Part shown: positions 48,790-58,583 of the stretch, in pieces | Layout: each line of letters starts with the position of its first letter | How positions within the stretch are numbered: the first letter of the stretch is position 1 | Source: Sphaerimonospora cavernae | GTDB lineage: Bacteria > Actinomycetota > Actinomycetes > Streptosporangiales > Streptosporangiaceae | Assembly: GCF_042435035.1 (NCBI RefSeq) | Contig: NZ_JBHMQT010000058.1 | Location: forward strand, 1-64,000 | Direction: 5' to 3' | Length of the DNA stretch: 64,000 nt | The notes under the pieces: model-generated | Database searches by the model: none | What the model saw: only the letters and a program-made list of their open reading frames with translations | Told to the model about the DNA's origin: nothing | Position numbers and translations under genes: made by a program

Positions 48790-49935
48790 TCAGTGCTTGA
48801 TCGGGGAGAGGTCCAGCTTGCGGCCCTTGAGGCTGCCGCCGGGCTTCTTGCCCAGCTCGGCCGCGATGCGGCGCAGTTCGACCGCGGCGGGCGCGTCGGG
48901 GTCGGTCAGGACGAGCGGCTTGCCCTCGTCGCCGCCCTCACGCAGCCGCAGGTCGATCGGCACCTGGCCGAGCAGCGGCACGCGGGCGCCGAGCGTCCGG
49001 GTCAGCGCGTCGGCCACCGCCTGGCCGCCGCCCTCGCCGAAGACCGCGACCCGCTCGTCGCAGTGCGGGCACGGCAGCCACGACATGTTCTCGATGACGC
49101 CGGCGATCTGCTGGTGGGTCTGGGCCGCGATCGAACCGGCCCGCTCGGCCACCTCGGCCGCGGCCTGCTGCGGGGTGGTGACCACGAGGATCTCCGCCGT
49201 CGGCATCCGCTGGGCCACCGAGATCGCGATGTCACCGGTGCCCGGCGGCAGGTCCATCAGCAGCACGTCCAGGTCGCCCCAGAAGACGTCGGTGAGGAAC
49301 TGGTAGAGCGCCCGGTCGAGCATCGGCCCGCGCCAGACCACCGGAGTGTTCCCCTCCGGCTTGAACATCCCGACCGAGATCACCTTGATGTCGTGCGCGA
49401 CCGGCGGCATGATCATGTCTTCGACCTTGGTGGGCCGCTCGCCGACACCGAGCATGCGCGGCACCGAGTGGCCGTAGATGTCGGCGTCCACGACGCCGAC
49501 CTTGAGGCCGGAGGAGGCCATCGCCGCGGCGAGGTTGACGGTGACGGACGACTTGCCGACGCCGCCCTTGCCGCTGGCGACCGCGAACACCCTCGTCAGC
49601 GAGTTCGCCTTGGCGAAGGGGATCTCCTTCTCCGGTCCCCGGTCGCCGCGGAGCTTGGTCTGCAGGTTCTTGCGCTGGCCCTCGCTCATGACGTCCAGGT
49701 CCACATGGACCCGGGTCACGCCCTCGACCTTCGAGACCGCCTCGGTGACATCCCGAGTGATCCGGTCCTTGAGCGGGCAGCCGGCGATCGTTAGGTAGAT
49801 CCCGACGCGCACCACCCCGTCCGGGGAGATCTCGATGGGCTCCTTGACCATGTCGAGTTCGGTGATCGGCCGGCGGATCTCGGGGTCGTTGACGGTTGCG
49901 AGCGCAGCCCTGACCAGTTCTGGGGATGGTGCCAT
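48790..49935 (-). CDS. mrp: Mrp/ApbC Fe-S cluster carrier ATPase
   Basis: 381 residues. N-terminal MIP18/DUF59 domain (residues 1-90, with the conserved CPLKDRI), then Walker A SGKGGVGKSS, switch region VDADIYGHSVPRMLG, MDLPPGTGDI and the CPHC Fe-S motif. It carries [4Fe-4S] clusters to target proteins. Position among TatB, HtrA and the MgtE-like gene matches mycobacteria (Rv1229c). Confidence 0.93.
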   Translation of the reverse strand: MAPSPELVRAALATVNDPEIRRPITELDMVKEPIEISPDGVVRVGIYLTIAGCPLKDRITRDVTEAVSKVEGVTRVHVDLDVMSEGQRKNLQTKLRGDRGPEKEIPFAKANSLTRVFAVASGKGGVGKSSVTVNLAAAMASSGLKVGVVDADIYGHSVPRMLGVGERPTKVEDMIMPPVAHDIKVISVGMFKPEGNTPVVWRGPMLDRALYQFLTDVFWGDLDVLLMDLPPGTGDIAISVAQRMPTAEILVVTTPQQAAAEVAERAGSIAAQTHQQIAGVIENMSWLPCPHCDERVAVFGEGGGQAVADALTRTLGARVPLLGQVPIDLRLREGGDEGKPLVLTDPDAPAAVELRRIAAELGKKPGGSLKGRKLDLSPIKH

Positions 49936-50008
49936 GAATCCATGCTATGGACGCGGGCGGGTTCTTCCTAATGCGGGGCGGGTGATCTGACGGACAATCC
50001 AGGCCGGA

Positions 50009-50491
50009 TCAGTGCCGGGCGGCGCCGTCCCTGAGGTCTTCCCTGAGGTCCTCGTGAAGGTGCTGCAGTTCGGATCGAATGTAGTCCCTGGTCGCGACCT
50101 CGCCGAGTGCCAGGCGCAGGGCCGCGATCTCACGGATGAGGTACTCGATCTCGGCCTGGTTGCGCTCGGCTCGCATCCGGTCCTGCTCGTACTGCACGCG
50201 GTCGCGGTCGGCCTGCCGGTTCTGCGCCAGCAGGATGAGCGGCGCGGCGTACGACGCCTGGAGCGAGAGCATCAGGGTGAGGAAGATGAACGGGTACGGA
50301 TCGAACTTGACCGGCAGGAGAGTGTTCCAGAGCAGCCAGACCGCGATGAACACGGTCATGTACACGATGAACCGGGCGGTCCCCAGGAACCGGGCGATCC
50401 GCTCGGAAAGGCGTCCGAACGCCTCGGGGTCGTAGTAGGGCCGGATGCGGAGGGGGGCCAACTCACGCGGCTGGTCGAGTCGTTCGGTCAT
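50009..50491 (-). CDS. DUF1003 membrane protein
   Basis: 160 residues: cytoplasmic start, two adjacent hydrophobic spans (FIVYMTVFIAVWLLWNTLL, PFIFLTLMLSLQASYAAPLI), then a charged coiled-coil-like tail (DRDRVQYEQDRMRAERNQAE). DUF1003 family. Its ATG overlaps the stop of the upstream gene (ATGA at 50488-50491). Confidence 0.9.
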   Translation of the reverse strand: MTERLDQPRELAPLRIRPYYDPEAFGRLSERIARFLGTARFIVYMTVFIAVWLLWNTLLPVKFDPYPFIFLTLMLSLQASYAAPLILLAQNRQADRDRVQYEQDRMRAERNQAEIEYLIREIAALRLALGEVATRDYIRSELQHLHEDLREDLRDGAARH

Positions 50492-51693
50492 TGCCTCTCC
50501 CGCCAGTCCTGCGGCAGCATGTGGTCCAGCACGTCGTCGACGGTCACCGCGCCGAGCAGGCGCCCGTGCTCGTCCACGACGGGGGCCGCGACCAGGTTGT
50601 ACGTGGCGAGGTAGCAGGCCACCTCGGGGATCGTGAACTCCGGTCTGATCGGGTCCACGGTGATGTCTATCACGCCGCCGAGCAGGGTCGACGGCGGCTC
50701 TCTCAGCAGCCGCTGGAAGTGCACGACGCCGAGGAAGCGGCCGGTCGGCGTCTCGCCGGGCGGACGGGTCACGTACACCTGGGCCGCGACCGCGGGCGTC
50801 TGCTCCTGCTGCCTGACGTGCGCGAGCGCCTCGGCCACGGTCGAGGTCGGGGGGAGGATCACCGGCTCCGTTGTCATCATGCCGCCCGCCGTGTGCTCGG
50901 CGTAGGTCAGCAGCCGCCGTACGGGGGCGGCCTCCTCGGGCACCATCAGCCGCAGCAGCCCCTCCGCCTGCTCCGGCGGCAGTTCCTGCAGCAGGTCGGT
51001 CGCGTCGTCGGGGCTCATCGCCTCCAGCACGTCGGCGGCCCGCTCCCGGTTCAGCCGGCTCAACACGATCACCTGATCCCGCTCGGGAAGTTCCTCCAGC
51101 ACATCGGCGAGCCGATCGTCGTTGAGCGCGGAGGCCACCTCCGCCATCCGCTTGTCCGGCAGTTCGTGCAGCATGTTGGCGAGGTCTGCCGGGCGCAGCG
51201 CCTCGAAGGCGGCGAGGAGGTTGGCCGCGCCCTGGTCCTTCTGGGCCACGCCGAAGCCGGTGACCTCGTCCCAGTCCACCACGTGGGTCTCGCCCCTGCG
51301 CCGGGTGCCGCGCCGTACGGCGACCTTCGCGATCAGCCAGTCCGAGGGACGGGGCTGCTCCATGGCGAGGTCCTGGACCGTCACCCGCTCGCCCTTGAAC
51401 TCCACGGCCAGGTCGAGCAGTTCCCCGATGGCGAGCGTCTCGGTGCTGCGCTGTTCGAACCGCCGCATGTTGAGCTTGCCCGTGAAGATCACCGCGCCCA
51501 CCTCGATGCTGGTGATCCTGGTGATCGGCAGGAACACTCTGCGGCGTGGCTGGACCTCGACCACGAACCCGTGCACCCGCGGCGGCAGCGGTCCGCGCAG
51601 CGAAACCACGACGTCCCGGATCCGGCCGATCTGGTCGCCGACCGGATCGAAGACCGCGAGCCCGGCCAGCCGTGCCAAGAAGATCCGATCCAC
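50488..51693 (-). CDS. MgtE N-terminal/CBS domain protein
   Basis: About 401 residues from GTG 51693. PRC-barrel-like start (GLAVFDPVGDQIGRIRDVVV), then MgtE_N repeats (ANMLHELPDKRMAEVASALN, VLEELPERDQVIVLSRLNRE) and two CBS domains (about 265-400). The transmembrane part of MgtE is absent, so it is a soluble regulatory relative, not a Mg2+ channel. Rv1232c in M. tuberculosis has this form. Overlaps DUF1003 by 4 bases. Confidence 0.87.
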   Translation of the reverse strand: MDRIFLARLAGLAVFDPVGDQIGRIRDVVVSLRGPLPPRVHGFVVEVQPRRRVFLPITRITSIEVGAVIFTGKLNMRRFEQRSTETLAIGELLDLAVEFKGERVTVQDLAMEQPRPSDWLIAKVAVRRGTRRRGETHVVDWDEVTGFGVAQKDQGAANLLAAFEALRPADLANMLHELPDKRMAEVASALNDDRLADVLEELPERDQVIVLSRLNRERAADVLEAMSPDDATDLLQELPPEQAEGLLRLMVPEEAAPVRRLLTYAEHTAGGMMTTEPVILPPTSTVAEALAHVRQQEQTPAVAAQVYVTRPPGETPTGRFLGVVHFQRLLREPPSTLLGGVIDITVDPIRPEFTIPEVACYLATYNLVAAPVVDEHGRLLGAVTVDDVLDHMLPQDWRERQ

Positions 51694-51806
51694 CCTGTCA
51701 GGGTACGCAAGGGCCGCCGCCGAGGGGCGCGGCGCCACCTGGCGGGAGAAGTTCGGGATATGACAGGATCAAATCCCTTCCATGGTAATTACAGAGCAGG
51801 TGATGG

Positions 51807-52751
51807 ATGAAGGCTGTCAGCCTGGCGATCGCGGTCGTTTCGGCCTTCAGTTTCGGGTTCTCCGGGCCGATGGCGAGGTTCCTCGGCGAGGCGGGCCTCA
51901 GCCCGCTCGAGTCGGTCTGGGTACGCATGGCGGGAGCCGGGCTGGTCATGCTGCTGGTGCTGGCGATCGTCCGGCCGCGCGCGCTGCGCGTCCCCCGTGA
52001 CCGCATGCTGTTCTTCGCCGCCTACGCCGTGATCGCGGTCGCCGGAGTCCAGGGCCTGTTCTTCTTCGTGATCACCCGGCTGCCGGTCGGGGTGGCGTTG
52101 CTCTTCGAATACACCTCGCCCGTGCTGGTCGTCGTCTGGGTGCGTCTCATCCGCCGGGTACGGCTGGCGGCCACGGCCTACCTGGGCGCGCTCGTCGCGG
52201 TCGTCGGCCTCGCCGTCGTCGTGGAGGTCTGGCACGGGATGCGGCTGGACGTGATCGGTGTCCTGGCAGCCCTCGCCTCCGCTGCCTGCAGCGCCGGGTA
52301 TTTCCTGATGAGCGATGGCTTCGGGGACGACATCGACCCGCTCGGCCTGATCTGCTGGGGCATGGTCGGCGCCGCAGTGATCCTGCTGCCCATCTCGCGC
52401 CCTTGGGACATCCCCTGGTCCGCGTTCGCCCGGACCGCCGCGGTGGGCGATCACGCACTGCCGGTCGCCGGCGCCGCGGCCTGGATGGTGCTGGTCGCGA
52501 CGGTCGCCGCCTACGTCACCGGCGTCATCGCCGTACGCAGGCTCTCGGCCGCCGTCGGCGCCACGGTTTCGTCGATCGAGGTCATCGCGGGCGCTCTCAT
52601 CGCGTGGGTACTGCTCGGCGAGGGTCTGGGCACCGCCCAGATCATCGGAGGGGCCGTGGTGCTCGCCGGCGCCATGCTCGCCCAGTCCGCGACCGTACGG
52701 CGGTCGCCAGTGCGAGACGAGCTGCCACTCGGTCAGACGATCGGATCCTGA
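51807..52751 (+). CDS. EamA/DMT family transporter
   Basis: 314 residues, about ten hydrophobic spans in two EamA halves (SLAIAVVSAFSFGFSGPMAR, ... VSSIEVIAGALIAWVLLGEG). Starts at ATG 51807. Drug/metabolite exporter family; substrate unknown. Divergent from the MgtE-like gene. Confidence 0.87.
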   Translation: MKAVSLAIAVVSAFSFGFSGPMARFLGEAGLSPLESVWVRMAGAGLVMLLVLAIVRPRALRVPRDRMLFFAAYAVIAVAGVQGLFFFVITRLPVGVALLFEYTSPVLVVVWVRLIRRVRLAATAYLGALVAVVGLAVVVEVWHGMRLDVIGVLAALASAACSAGYFLMSDGFGDDIDPLGLICWGMVGAAVILLPISRPWDIPWSAFARTAAVGDHALPVAGAAAWMVLVATVAAYVTGVIAVRRLSAAVGATVSSIEVIAGALIAWVLLGEGLGTAQIIGGAVVLAGAMLAQSATVRRSPVRDELPLGQTIGS

Positions 52752-52829
52752 GCACCTCCGGCGGAGGACGCCGCCTCGCTCGGCGAGAAAGCGGCGGTGT
52801 CCGCGCCGGTACAGGGGCGACGCGGTGCC

Positions 52830-53180
52830 TCAGGTCGCCTCGTTGTCGTAGGGCGGGATCTCGCCGAAGCCCAGTTCCGGGTTGACCGTCGGCGGCAGCG
52901 GGTCGCGGTCGATCGCCGCCGGGGCGTTCCAGTCCTTCTCGAGGTCGTCGAGCAGGTGCTTGCGCACGAAATTCTTGGGATTCAGATCGGCGGGGTCGAA
53001 GTTGGAGAACTCCGGCCCCAGATTGGTCTGCAGATCGGTCTTGGCGTTGTTCGCCATCTGGCGGAGTTGCCGCAGCGTACGGCCCGCCTGCGCGGCCGCC
53101 TGAGGAAGCTTCTCCGGACCGAACACGAGCAGGGCGATCACCACAAGCGCCAGCATCTCCGGCCAGCCCAGTCCGAACAC
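52830..53180 (-). CDS. tatB: Sec-independent translocase TatB
   Basis: 116 residues from GTG 53180 (GGAGGAGAACGCC upstream); an ATG at 53201 would add 7 residues. FGLGWPEMLALVVIALLVFG (amphipathic/TM N-terminus) and PEKLPQAAAQAGRTLRQLRQ are typical of TatB. Immediately downstream of htrA as in mycobacteria (Rv1224c). Confidence 0.9.
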   Translation of the reverse strand: MFGLGWPEMLALVVIALLVFGPEKLPQAAAQAGRTLRQLRQMANNAKTDLQTNLGPEFSNFDPADLNPKNFVRKHLLDDLEKDWNAPAAIDRDPLPPTVNPELGFGEIPPYDNEAT

Positions 53181-53233
53181 GGCGTTCTCCTCCCGCGACA
53201 ACGGCTGGCTTTCAGACTAATGCCCCACAGGAC

Positions 53234-54850
53234 TCAGGAGGGCTGGGCGGTCGGAGCGGGGGCCGCACCGATCGTCACCATGGCGGTCCGTTCCTCGCCG
53301 CCGTGCCGGAACTTGATGCTCACCCTGTCGCCCGGGGCCTTGCTCCGGATGGTGACGATCAGCTCGCGGCTGCCGCCCACCGGCTGGCCGTCGACCTCCA
53401 GGATGATGTCCCCGGGCCGCAGGCCGGCCTTGTCGGCGGGGCCGCCGGCCGTGACCGATCCGCTCTGGTTCGCGATGCGCACCCCCTGGCCCTGGTAGCT
53501 CTGGTCGATGCTGACGCCGATCCGCGAGGTCCGGGCCGTACCCGTCGTGATCAGCTCCTGTGCTATCCGGCGCACCTGGTTGGCCGGGATCGCGAATCCG
53601 AGCCCGATGCTGCCCGACTGCTGGCCGAGCAGCGAGTTCGCCCCCACGGTGGCGATCGCCGAGTTGACCCCGATCACCTCGCCTGAGGCGTTGACCAGCG
53701 GGCCGCCGGAGTTGCCCGGGTTGATCGCCGCGTCGGTCTGAATCGCGTTGATCAGCGCGTAGTCGGAGCCGGTCGATCCGCCCGCCTCGACCGGGCGGTT
53801 GAGCGAGCTGACGATCCCGGTGGTCACGGTGCCGCTGAGGCCCAGCGGTGAACCGATGGCGATGACCGGGTCGCCGACGACGACGCTGTCGGAGTTTCCG
53901 AGCGGCAGTTCCGGTGCCCTGACGGGACCGTCGGGCTTCACCACTGCGATGTCGGAGTTGGGATCCCGGCCGACGACCCTGGCGCTTGCCGACGTGTGGT
54001 CGTTGAACCGGATGCGGATCTCCCCCGTCCGGGCGGCGACGGCGACCACATGGTTGTTGGTCACGATGTAGCCGCCTTTGATGACGAAGCCCGACCCGGT
54101 GCCCGCCTCGCTGTTGCCCTTGACTTCGAGCGACACCACGCTCGGCAGGACCCTGGCCGCGACCCCCGCGACCGACTCCGGTGGCCGGGACGTGGCCGCG
54201 CCGCGGGGTGAGGGCAGGGTGTATCCGGGGTCGATGCCCGAGGACGATCGGGTCAGCAGGAACGTTCCCCAGCTCGCGGCGCCGCCGGCCACGAGTGCGA
54301 TGATCACGGCCAGCACCGTTAACAGCGCCCCGCTCGGGCCGCGCCGCACGGTCGCCGCGCCGGTCGGCCCCCCGCCACCGAACGGGCCGCCGTAAGCCCC
54401 ATGCGGTCCGTGTCCCAGTTCGTACGGCTCCTGGCGGCCGTGCGGGCTCTGACCGCCGTACGGCTCCGGCGGCGGCGCCCACTCGGGCCCCAATCCGTAC
54501 GCGTTCCGAGGGGGTGGCGGATCACCGAACGGACCGGTGGCCGCCCCGCCGGGCGAGGCTCCCGACCAACCACCCGGCGAATCCCCGGCCGCATCCCCTG
54601 CCGGGCCGCCGTCAGGCCGCCCCCAGCCGCCTGGCTCTTCCCTCCCGTAGGGATCGTCATCCGTGCCACGGCCCCAGGCCTCCCCCGGCTCCCAGGACCC
54701 TCCGTGCTCGCCCTGCCCGTAGTCACCCTGCCCGTAGTCACCCTGCCCGCGGCCACCCTGATCGGGGGGCTCCCCGTGCTCCCCCGGCAGCGGAGGAGGC
54801 AGGAACTCGGGCCGGTCCGTCGCGCCCGAGGAACGCGTGTGATCGGTCAT
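53234..54850 (-). CDS. htrA: HtrA/DegP-type serine protease
   Basis: 538 residues from ATG 54850. A long Gly/Pro/Tyr-rich cytoplasmic N-terminus (residues 1-165), membrane span (ALLTVLAVIIALVAGGAASW), trypsin-like domain with His (TNNHVV), Asp (NSDIAVV) and Ser (NPGNSGGPL), then one PDZ domain (IGVSIDQSYQGQGVR ... GDIILEVDGQ). Extracytoplasmic quality control. Third gene of the sigE-rseA-htrA-tatB order. Confidence 0.92.
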   Translation of the reverse strand: MTDHTRSSGATDRPEFLPPPLPGEHGEPPDQGGRGQGDYGQGDYGQGEHGGSWEPGEAWGRGTDDDPYGREEPGGWGRPDGGPAGDAAGDSPGGWSGASPGGAATGPFGDPPPPRNAYGLGPEWAPPPEPYGGQSPHGRQEPYELGHGPHGAYGGPFGGGGPTGAATVRRGPSGALLTVLAVIIALVAGGAASWGTFLLTRSSSGIDPGYTLPSPRGAATSRPPESVAGVAARVLPSVVSLEVKGNSEAGTGSGFVIKGGYIVTNNHVVAVAARTGEIRIRFNDHTSASARVVGRDPNSDIAVVKPDGPVRAPELPLGNSDSVVVGDPVIAIGSPLGLSGTVTTGIVSSLNRPVEAGGSTGSDYALINAIQTDAAINPGNSGGPLVNASGEVIGVNSAIATVGANSLLGQQSGSIGLGFAIPANQVRRIAQELITTGTARTSRIGVSIDQSYQGQGVRIANQSGSVTAGGPADKAGLRPGDIILEVDGQPVGGSRELIVTIRSKAPGDRVSIKFRHGGEERTAMVTIGAAPAPTAQPS

Positions 54851-54927
54851 CGGGACACTCACTCCTCGCACACGACGTCATCCATCCGGACAACACGGTC
54901 TACGGTAAACCACCGGCGAGAAAGCGG

Positions 54928-55506
54928 TCAGTGAGAGAGCCCTGGGGTGGCGCTCCGCGACGGGGTCGGTGAGATCTTCGCGGTCGGAACCAGGTGCTGA
55001 ACCGGCGGGTTGACGAAGCCCTCACCCGGGACCGGCCGCTGGTGGGCGCCCGCCCCGTTCACCATGAACATCGTCCCGATGGCCATGGCGGCGGAGGCCA
55101 CTCCCACCGCGACATAACCGGCCCGCCTGGCCCGGCCGGACCGTCCCGGACCGACCGCCCCGGAGACCCGGCCCGGCCGGTTATCCAGCGGCCGACCGTC
55201 AGGAGGGGCGCCGCCGTGCATGCCCGGAAGCCCGCCTCCGGCGCCGAACGCGCCGCGATCGGGAAAGGGCCGGATCCGCGGCGGCAGCGGGCCGCCCGGC
55301 TCCGACATCCTCAGCAGCGACATGGTGAGATCCGCCGGCATGGCCGGGGGGTCCATCGAACGGAGGCGGCTCTTCAGCGCCCTCATCGCATCGACCTCGG
55401 CGCGGCAGTCCGCACAGAACGTCAGGTGCGCCAGCGCGCGCTCCCGTTCGGTGTGACCGAGTTCGCCGTCGATGAGCGCGGAGACGCGCTCGTCGAGATG
55501 ACTCAT
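54928..55506 (-). CDS. rseA: zinc-finger anti-sigma factor (RseA-like)
   Basis: 192 residues. Zinc anti-sigma motif HLTFCADC (His 27, Cys 31, Cys 34) after VSALIDGELGHTERERALAH, a Pro/Gly-rich middle, then one hydrophobic segment (YVAVGVASAAMAIGTMFMV). The ATG overlaps the sigE stop (ATGA), which is the usual coupling for a sigma/anti-sigma pair; it should hold SigE inactive until stress. Confidence 0.9.
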   Translation of the reverse strand: MSHLDERVSALIDGELGHTERERALAHLTFCADCRAEVDAMRALKSRLRSMDPPAMPADLTMSLLRMSEPGGPLPPRIRPFPDRGAFGAGGGLPGMHGGAPPDGRPLDNRPGRVSGAVGPGRSGRARRAGYVAVGVASAAMAIGTMFMVNGAGAHQRPVPGEGFVNPPVQHLVPTAKISPTPSRSATPGLSH

Positions 55507-56156
55507 AGTCCCTCCCTGCTGAACGAAGGGGGGGTTTGATCATTTCTGTTGGCCGAGGGCGCCCGGTGGTCGAGCGCCTCCCGAAGCTGGGACCGGCCCC
55601 GGTGGATGCGACTGCGCACGGTGCCGAGCTTCACGCCCAGCGTCGCGGCGATCTCCTCGTACGACAGCCCTTCGATGTCGCACAGCACGACCGCCGCTCG
55701 GAACTCCGGTGCCAGGGCGTCGAGCGCGGCCTGGATGTCGGGCTCCAGGTGCGCGTCGTGGTAGGCCTGCGCCGGTGAAGGTTCACGACCGTGCAGCCGC
55801 TCGGCCGCGTCGTCCGCCAACCCCTCGAAACGGATGCGCTGCCTGCGCCGGGCCATGTCGAGGAAGAGGTTGGTCGTGATCCGGTGCAGCCAGCCCTCGA
55901 ATGTGCCGGGCGTGTAGCTCGACAGGGACCGGAAGACACGGACGAAGACCTCCTGGGTGAGATCCTCGGCGTCGTGGACGTTGCCGGTCAGGCGGTAGGC
56001 CAGGCGATAAACCCTGGCGGAATGCGTGCGGACCACCTCCTCCCATGTGGGAGGCGTCCAGTCGGACACCGAAGTCTCCGCCTGGTGGTCGTGGTCGTCG
56101 GCCACCGGCATTCCTCTCTGCAGGACTGTCGCTAAAGCCATAGTGCCTGGTTTCAC
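55503..56156 (-). CDS. sigE: ECF sigma factor SigE
   Basis: About 217 residues from GTG 56156; ATGs at 56141 and 56111 are alternatives. Region 2: VVRTHSARVYRLAYRLTGNV, HDAEDLTQEVFVRVFRSLSS. Region 4: EFRAAVVLCDIEGLSYEEIA, ATLGVKLGTVRSRIHRGRSQ. Extracytoplasmic-stress sigma factor of the SigE group by synteny and by the overlapping anti-sigma gene. A TTGAAC/GTTCAA inverted repeat (56188-56206) lies in the gap shared with the divergent O-methyltransferase. Confidence 0.92.
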   Translation of the reverse strand: MKPGTMALATVLQRGMPVADDHDHQAETSVSDWTPPTWEEVVRTHSARVYRLAYRLTGNVHDAEDLTQEVFVRVFRSLSSYTPGTFEGWLHRITTNLFLDMARRRQRIRFEGLADDAAERLHGREPSPAQAYHDAHLEPDIQAALDALAPEFRAAVVLCDIEGLSYEEIAATLGVKLGTVRSRIHRGRSQLREALDHRAPSANRNDQTPPSFSREGL

Positions 56157-56296
56157 CCCTTCCTGCGCACCCTGTGCCGAGCAGCCTTGAACAAAGACCG
56201 TTCAAAGCGTGCAACGTCCCTGTTGTGGCATGAGTTCCCGATCCGGGCCGACTCCCATAGGCTGCGTCCCAGAAGGAAGCAGGGAGGGAGAGGCCG

Positions 56297-56926
56297 ATGG
56301 CGACACCGGCCAGCCTGGAGTACGCGGAGGAGTTCGTTCCCGAGGACGACATCCTGCGGTCCGCGCGCCGGCGTGGCATCGAAGTCGGAGCGCACCCGAT
56401 CCTGCCCGGATGCGGAGCAGCGCTCTGCTTCCTCGCCACCGCGGTCAACGCCCGCTCCGTGGTGGAGGTCGGCACCGGCTGCGGAGTCTCGGGGCTGTGG
56501 CTGCTGCGCGGCATGCGCTCCGACGGCACGTTGACCAGCGTCGACGTCGAGCGGGAACACCAGCGGATGGCCCGGCAGACGTTCGCGGAGGCCGGCTTCT
56601 CCGGCAGCCGGATCCGCCTGATCGGCGGCCTCGCCCTCGACGTGCTGCCCCGTCTCGCCGACGGCGGATACGACCTGGTCTTTTGCGACGCCGCGAAGCA
56701 GGAGTACATCGACTACCTCACCGAGTCGGTACGGCTGCTGCGCCCAGGTGGCGTCGTCGCCTTCCGCAACGCCTTCTGTGACGATCAGGTCGCCGATCCG
56801 ACCCGGCGCGACCCGGACACGGTCGCGATGCGCGAACTGGGCAAGCTGGTCAGGAACGACGAGCGGCTGCGCCCGCTGCTGCTGCCACTCGGCGACGGTC
56901 TGCTGGCCGCCGTCAGGCTCGGCTGA
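56297..56926 (+). CDS. O-methyltransferase
   Basis: 209 residues from ATG 56297. Motif I VVEVGTGCGVSGLWLLRGM, then VDVEREHQRMARQTF, and VFCDAAKQEYIDYLTESVRL with the metal-binding Asp. Class I SAM-dependent O-methyltransferase family 3 (caffeoyl-CoA type), as for Rv1220c beside sigE in mycobacteria. Acceptor unknown. Confidence 0.9.
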   Translation: MATPASLEYAEEFVPEDDILRSARRRGIEVGAHPILPGCGAALCFLATAVNARSVVEVGTGCGVSGLWLLRGMRSDGTLTSVDVEREHQRMARQTFAEAGFSGSRIRLIGGLALDVLPRLADGGYDLVFCDAAKQEYIDYLTESVRLLRPGGVVAFRNAFCDDQVADPTRRDPDTVAMRELGKLVRNDERLRPLLLPLGDGLLAAVRLG

Positions 56927-56982
56927 TCACACCGCCTCGCCCCGCCACCCACCCCGGCCCCCACCCCGGCCTGCCCGCCGGT

Positions 56983-58488
56983 CTACCCGGTCAGGTAGCG
57001 AAGGAGCAGGCGCACGCCGAAGCCGGTGCCACCCTTGGTGATCTCGGCGTCGTCCGCCGCCGCCCTGGCCGGGCCGGCGATGTCGAGGTGGGCCCAGGAC
57101 CGCCCGCCGGTGAACTCGCGGAGGAACAGCGCCGCGGTGATCGATCCGGCGGCGCCCGACATCTTCCGGTCCACGTTCGCCAGGTCCGCGATGTCGGAGT
57201 CGAGATCGGACCGGTAGTCGTCCACCAGAGGCATCCGCCAGAGTCGCTCTCCGCCGGCCTCGCCGGCCGCGAGCAACTCGCCGGCGAGCGACTCGTCGGT
57301 GGCGTAGAGCGCGGCGACCCGCTGGCCCAGGGCAACCTTGGCCGCACCGGTCAGCGTGGCGATGTCGATCATCACGTCGGGATCGAGCTCGGCGTCCGCG
57401 TAGGCCAGCGCGTCCGCCATGACGAGACGGCCCTCCGCGTCGGTGTTCAGCACCTCGACCGTGCGCCCGCCATACTGCCTGATCACGTCGCTCGGCCGCT
57501 GGGCCGATCCCGAGATGGCGTTCTCCGCGCAGGCGACCAGCCCGGTCACCCGGACCGGCGCCGCGAAAGCCGACAGCGCGCTCATGGTGGCGATCACAGC
57601 TGCGCCGCCCGCCATGTCGGTCTTCATCGCTTTCATGCTGTCGGTGGGCTTGAGCGACAACCCTCCGGTGTCGAACGTGATCCCTTTTCCGACGAGCACC
57701 ACGTGAGCCCTCGCGCCCTCGGGCGAGTAGGAGAGCTCCACCAGTCTGGGCGGGCTGACCGACCCCTGTCCGACCGCGCGGATGCCGCCGAACTCCCCGA
57801 GCTCCGTCTCGTCCCGGATCCGTACGGCAAGGCCGGAGTCGGCGGCCACCGCCGCGGCCTGTTCGGCCAGCCAGGCCGGGGTCTTCACGGAGGCGGGCAT
57901 GTTGATGAGGTCACGGGCCAGCGCGGTGGCGCGGGCGACCGCCGCGCCGCGGCGCAGCGCGTCCTCCTGCCCATCGGCGAACCCCCCGCCGCCGGCGCCC
58001 GATCCACCTGTGCCCGATCCACCCGTGTGCAGTCCACCCGCGAACTGGATCTCACCGACTGGTTCGGCGCCGCCTTTGCCGATGGTGAACGTGTAGGTGG
58101 CCAGCAGCGCACCTTCGGCGAGCGCCGCCATGTCTCCCCGCTCCGGGACGACGACGGTCAGCGACGCGCGGCCCTTCGCCTTCCTGGCGAGCGCCGCCCC
58201 CGCCTTGCGCAGGGCCCGTCCCTCGCAGTCGCCCGTGCCGTACAGCAGAAAGCGGCCGACGCCGTCGCCCCGCATGACCGGCAGCTCGAAGACCTCGCCG
58301 GCCTCCCCCTTGGCCTCGTAGTGTGCGAGCAACGCGCCCGGGGGCACCGGCAGTTCGGCGCGGAGCGCCGCGAGCGACGACTCCTCGACGCGGAGCGTGA
58401 GATCGGTCCCGAAGGGCAGGGCGACGAGCTCCGCGTTCACGACCGCATCCCGGTCCCCGGCGAAGGTCGGCGTGGTCTCGATGGGCAA
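56983..58488 (-). CDS. pepA: leucyl aminopeptidase (M17)
   Basis: 501 residues. Two-metal M17 site: LVGKGITFDTGGLSLKPTDS, KTDMAGGAAVIATM, NTDAEGRLVMADALAY and DIATLTGA; catalytic Lys and Arg present. The N-terminal domain has a Gly/Ser-rich loop (residues ~155-172). Cytosolic peptide turnover. Confidence 0.93.
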   Translation of the reverse strand: MPIETTPTFAGDRDAVVNAELVALPFGTDLTLRVEESSLAALRAELPVPPGALLAHYEAKGEAGEVFELPVMRGDGVGRFLLYGTGDCEGRALRKAGAALARKAKGRASLTVVVPERGDMAALAEGALLATYTFTIGKGGAEPVGEIQFAGGLHTGGSGTGGSGAGGGGFADGQEDALRRGAAVARATALARDLINMPASVKTPAWLAEQAAAVAADSGLAVRIRDETELGEFGGIRAVGQGSVSPPRLVELSYSPEGARAHVVLVGKGITFDTGGLSLKPTDSMKAMKTDMAGGAAVIATMSALSAFAAPVRVTGLVACAENAISGSAQRPSDVIRQYGGRTVEVLNTDAEGRLVMADALAYADAELDPDVMIDIATLTGAAKVALGQRVAALYATDESLAGELLAAGEAGGERLWRMPLVDDYRSDLDSDIADLANVDRKMSGAAGSITAALFLREFTGGRSWAHLDIAGPARAAADDAEITKGGTGFGVRLLLRYLTG

Positions 58489-58511
58489 GTAACACCTCCA
58501 GCGAACGGAGC

Positions 58512-58560
58512 GGCCCCGGCGCTGGGGAATCCCGCTGTTACTCCCCCCTGCGCCGGGGCC
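58512..58560 (-). terminator. hairpin after DUF3117
   Basis: GGCCCCGGCGC (58512-58522) / GCGCCGGGGCC (58550-58560), 27-base loop, between the DUF3117 stop and the pepA start; it fits termination of the DUF3117 transcript. Confidence 0.6.
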
Positions 58561-58583
58561 TTAATCAACAGTCGGCTGGGGGT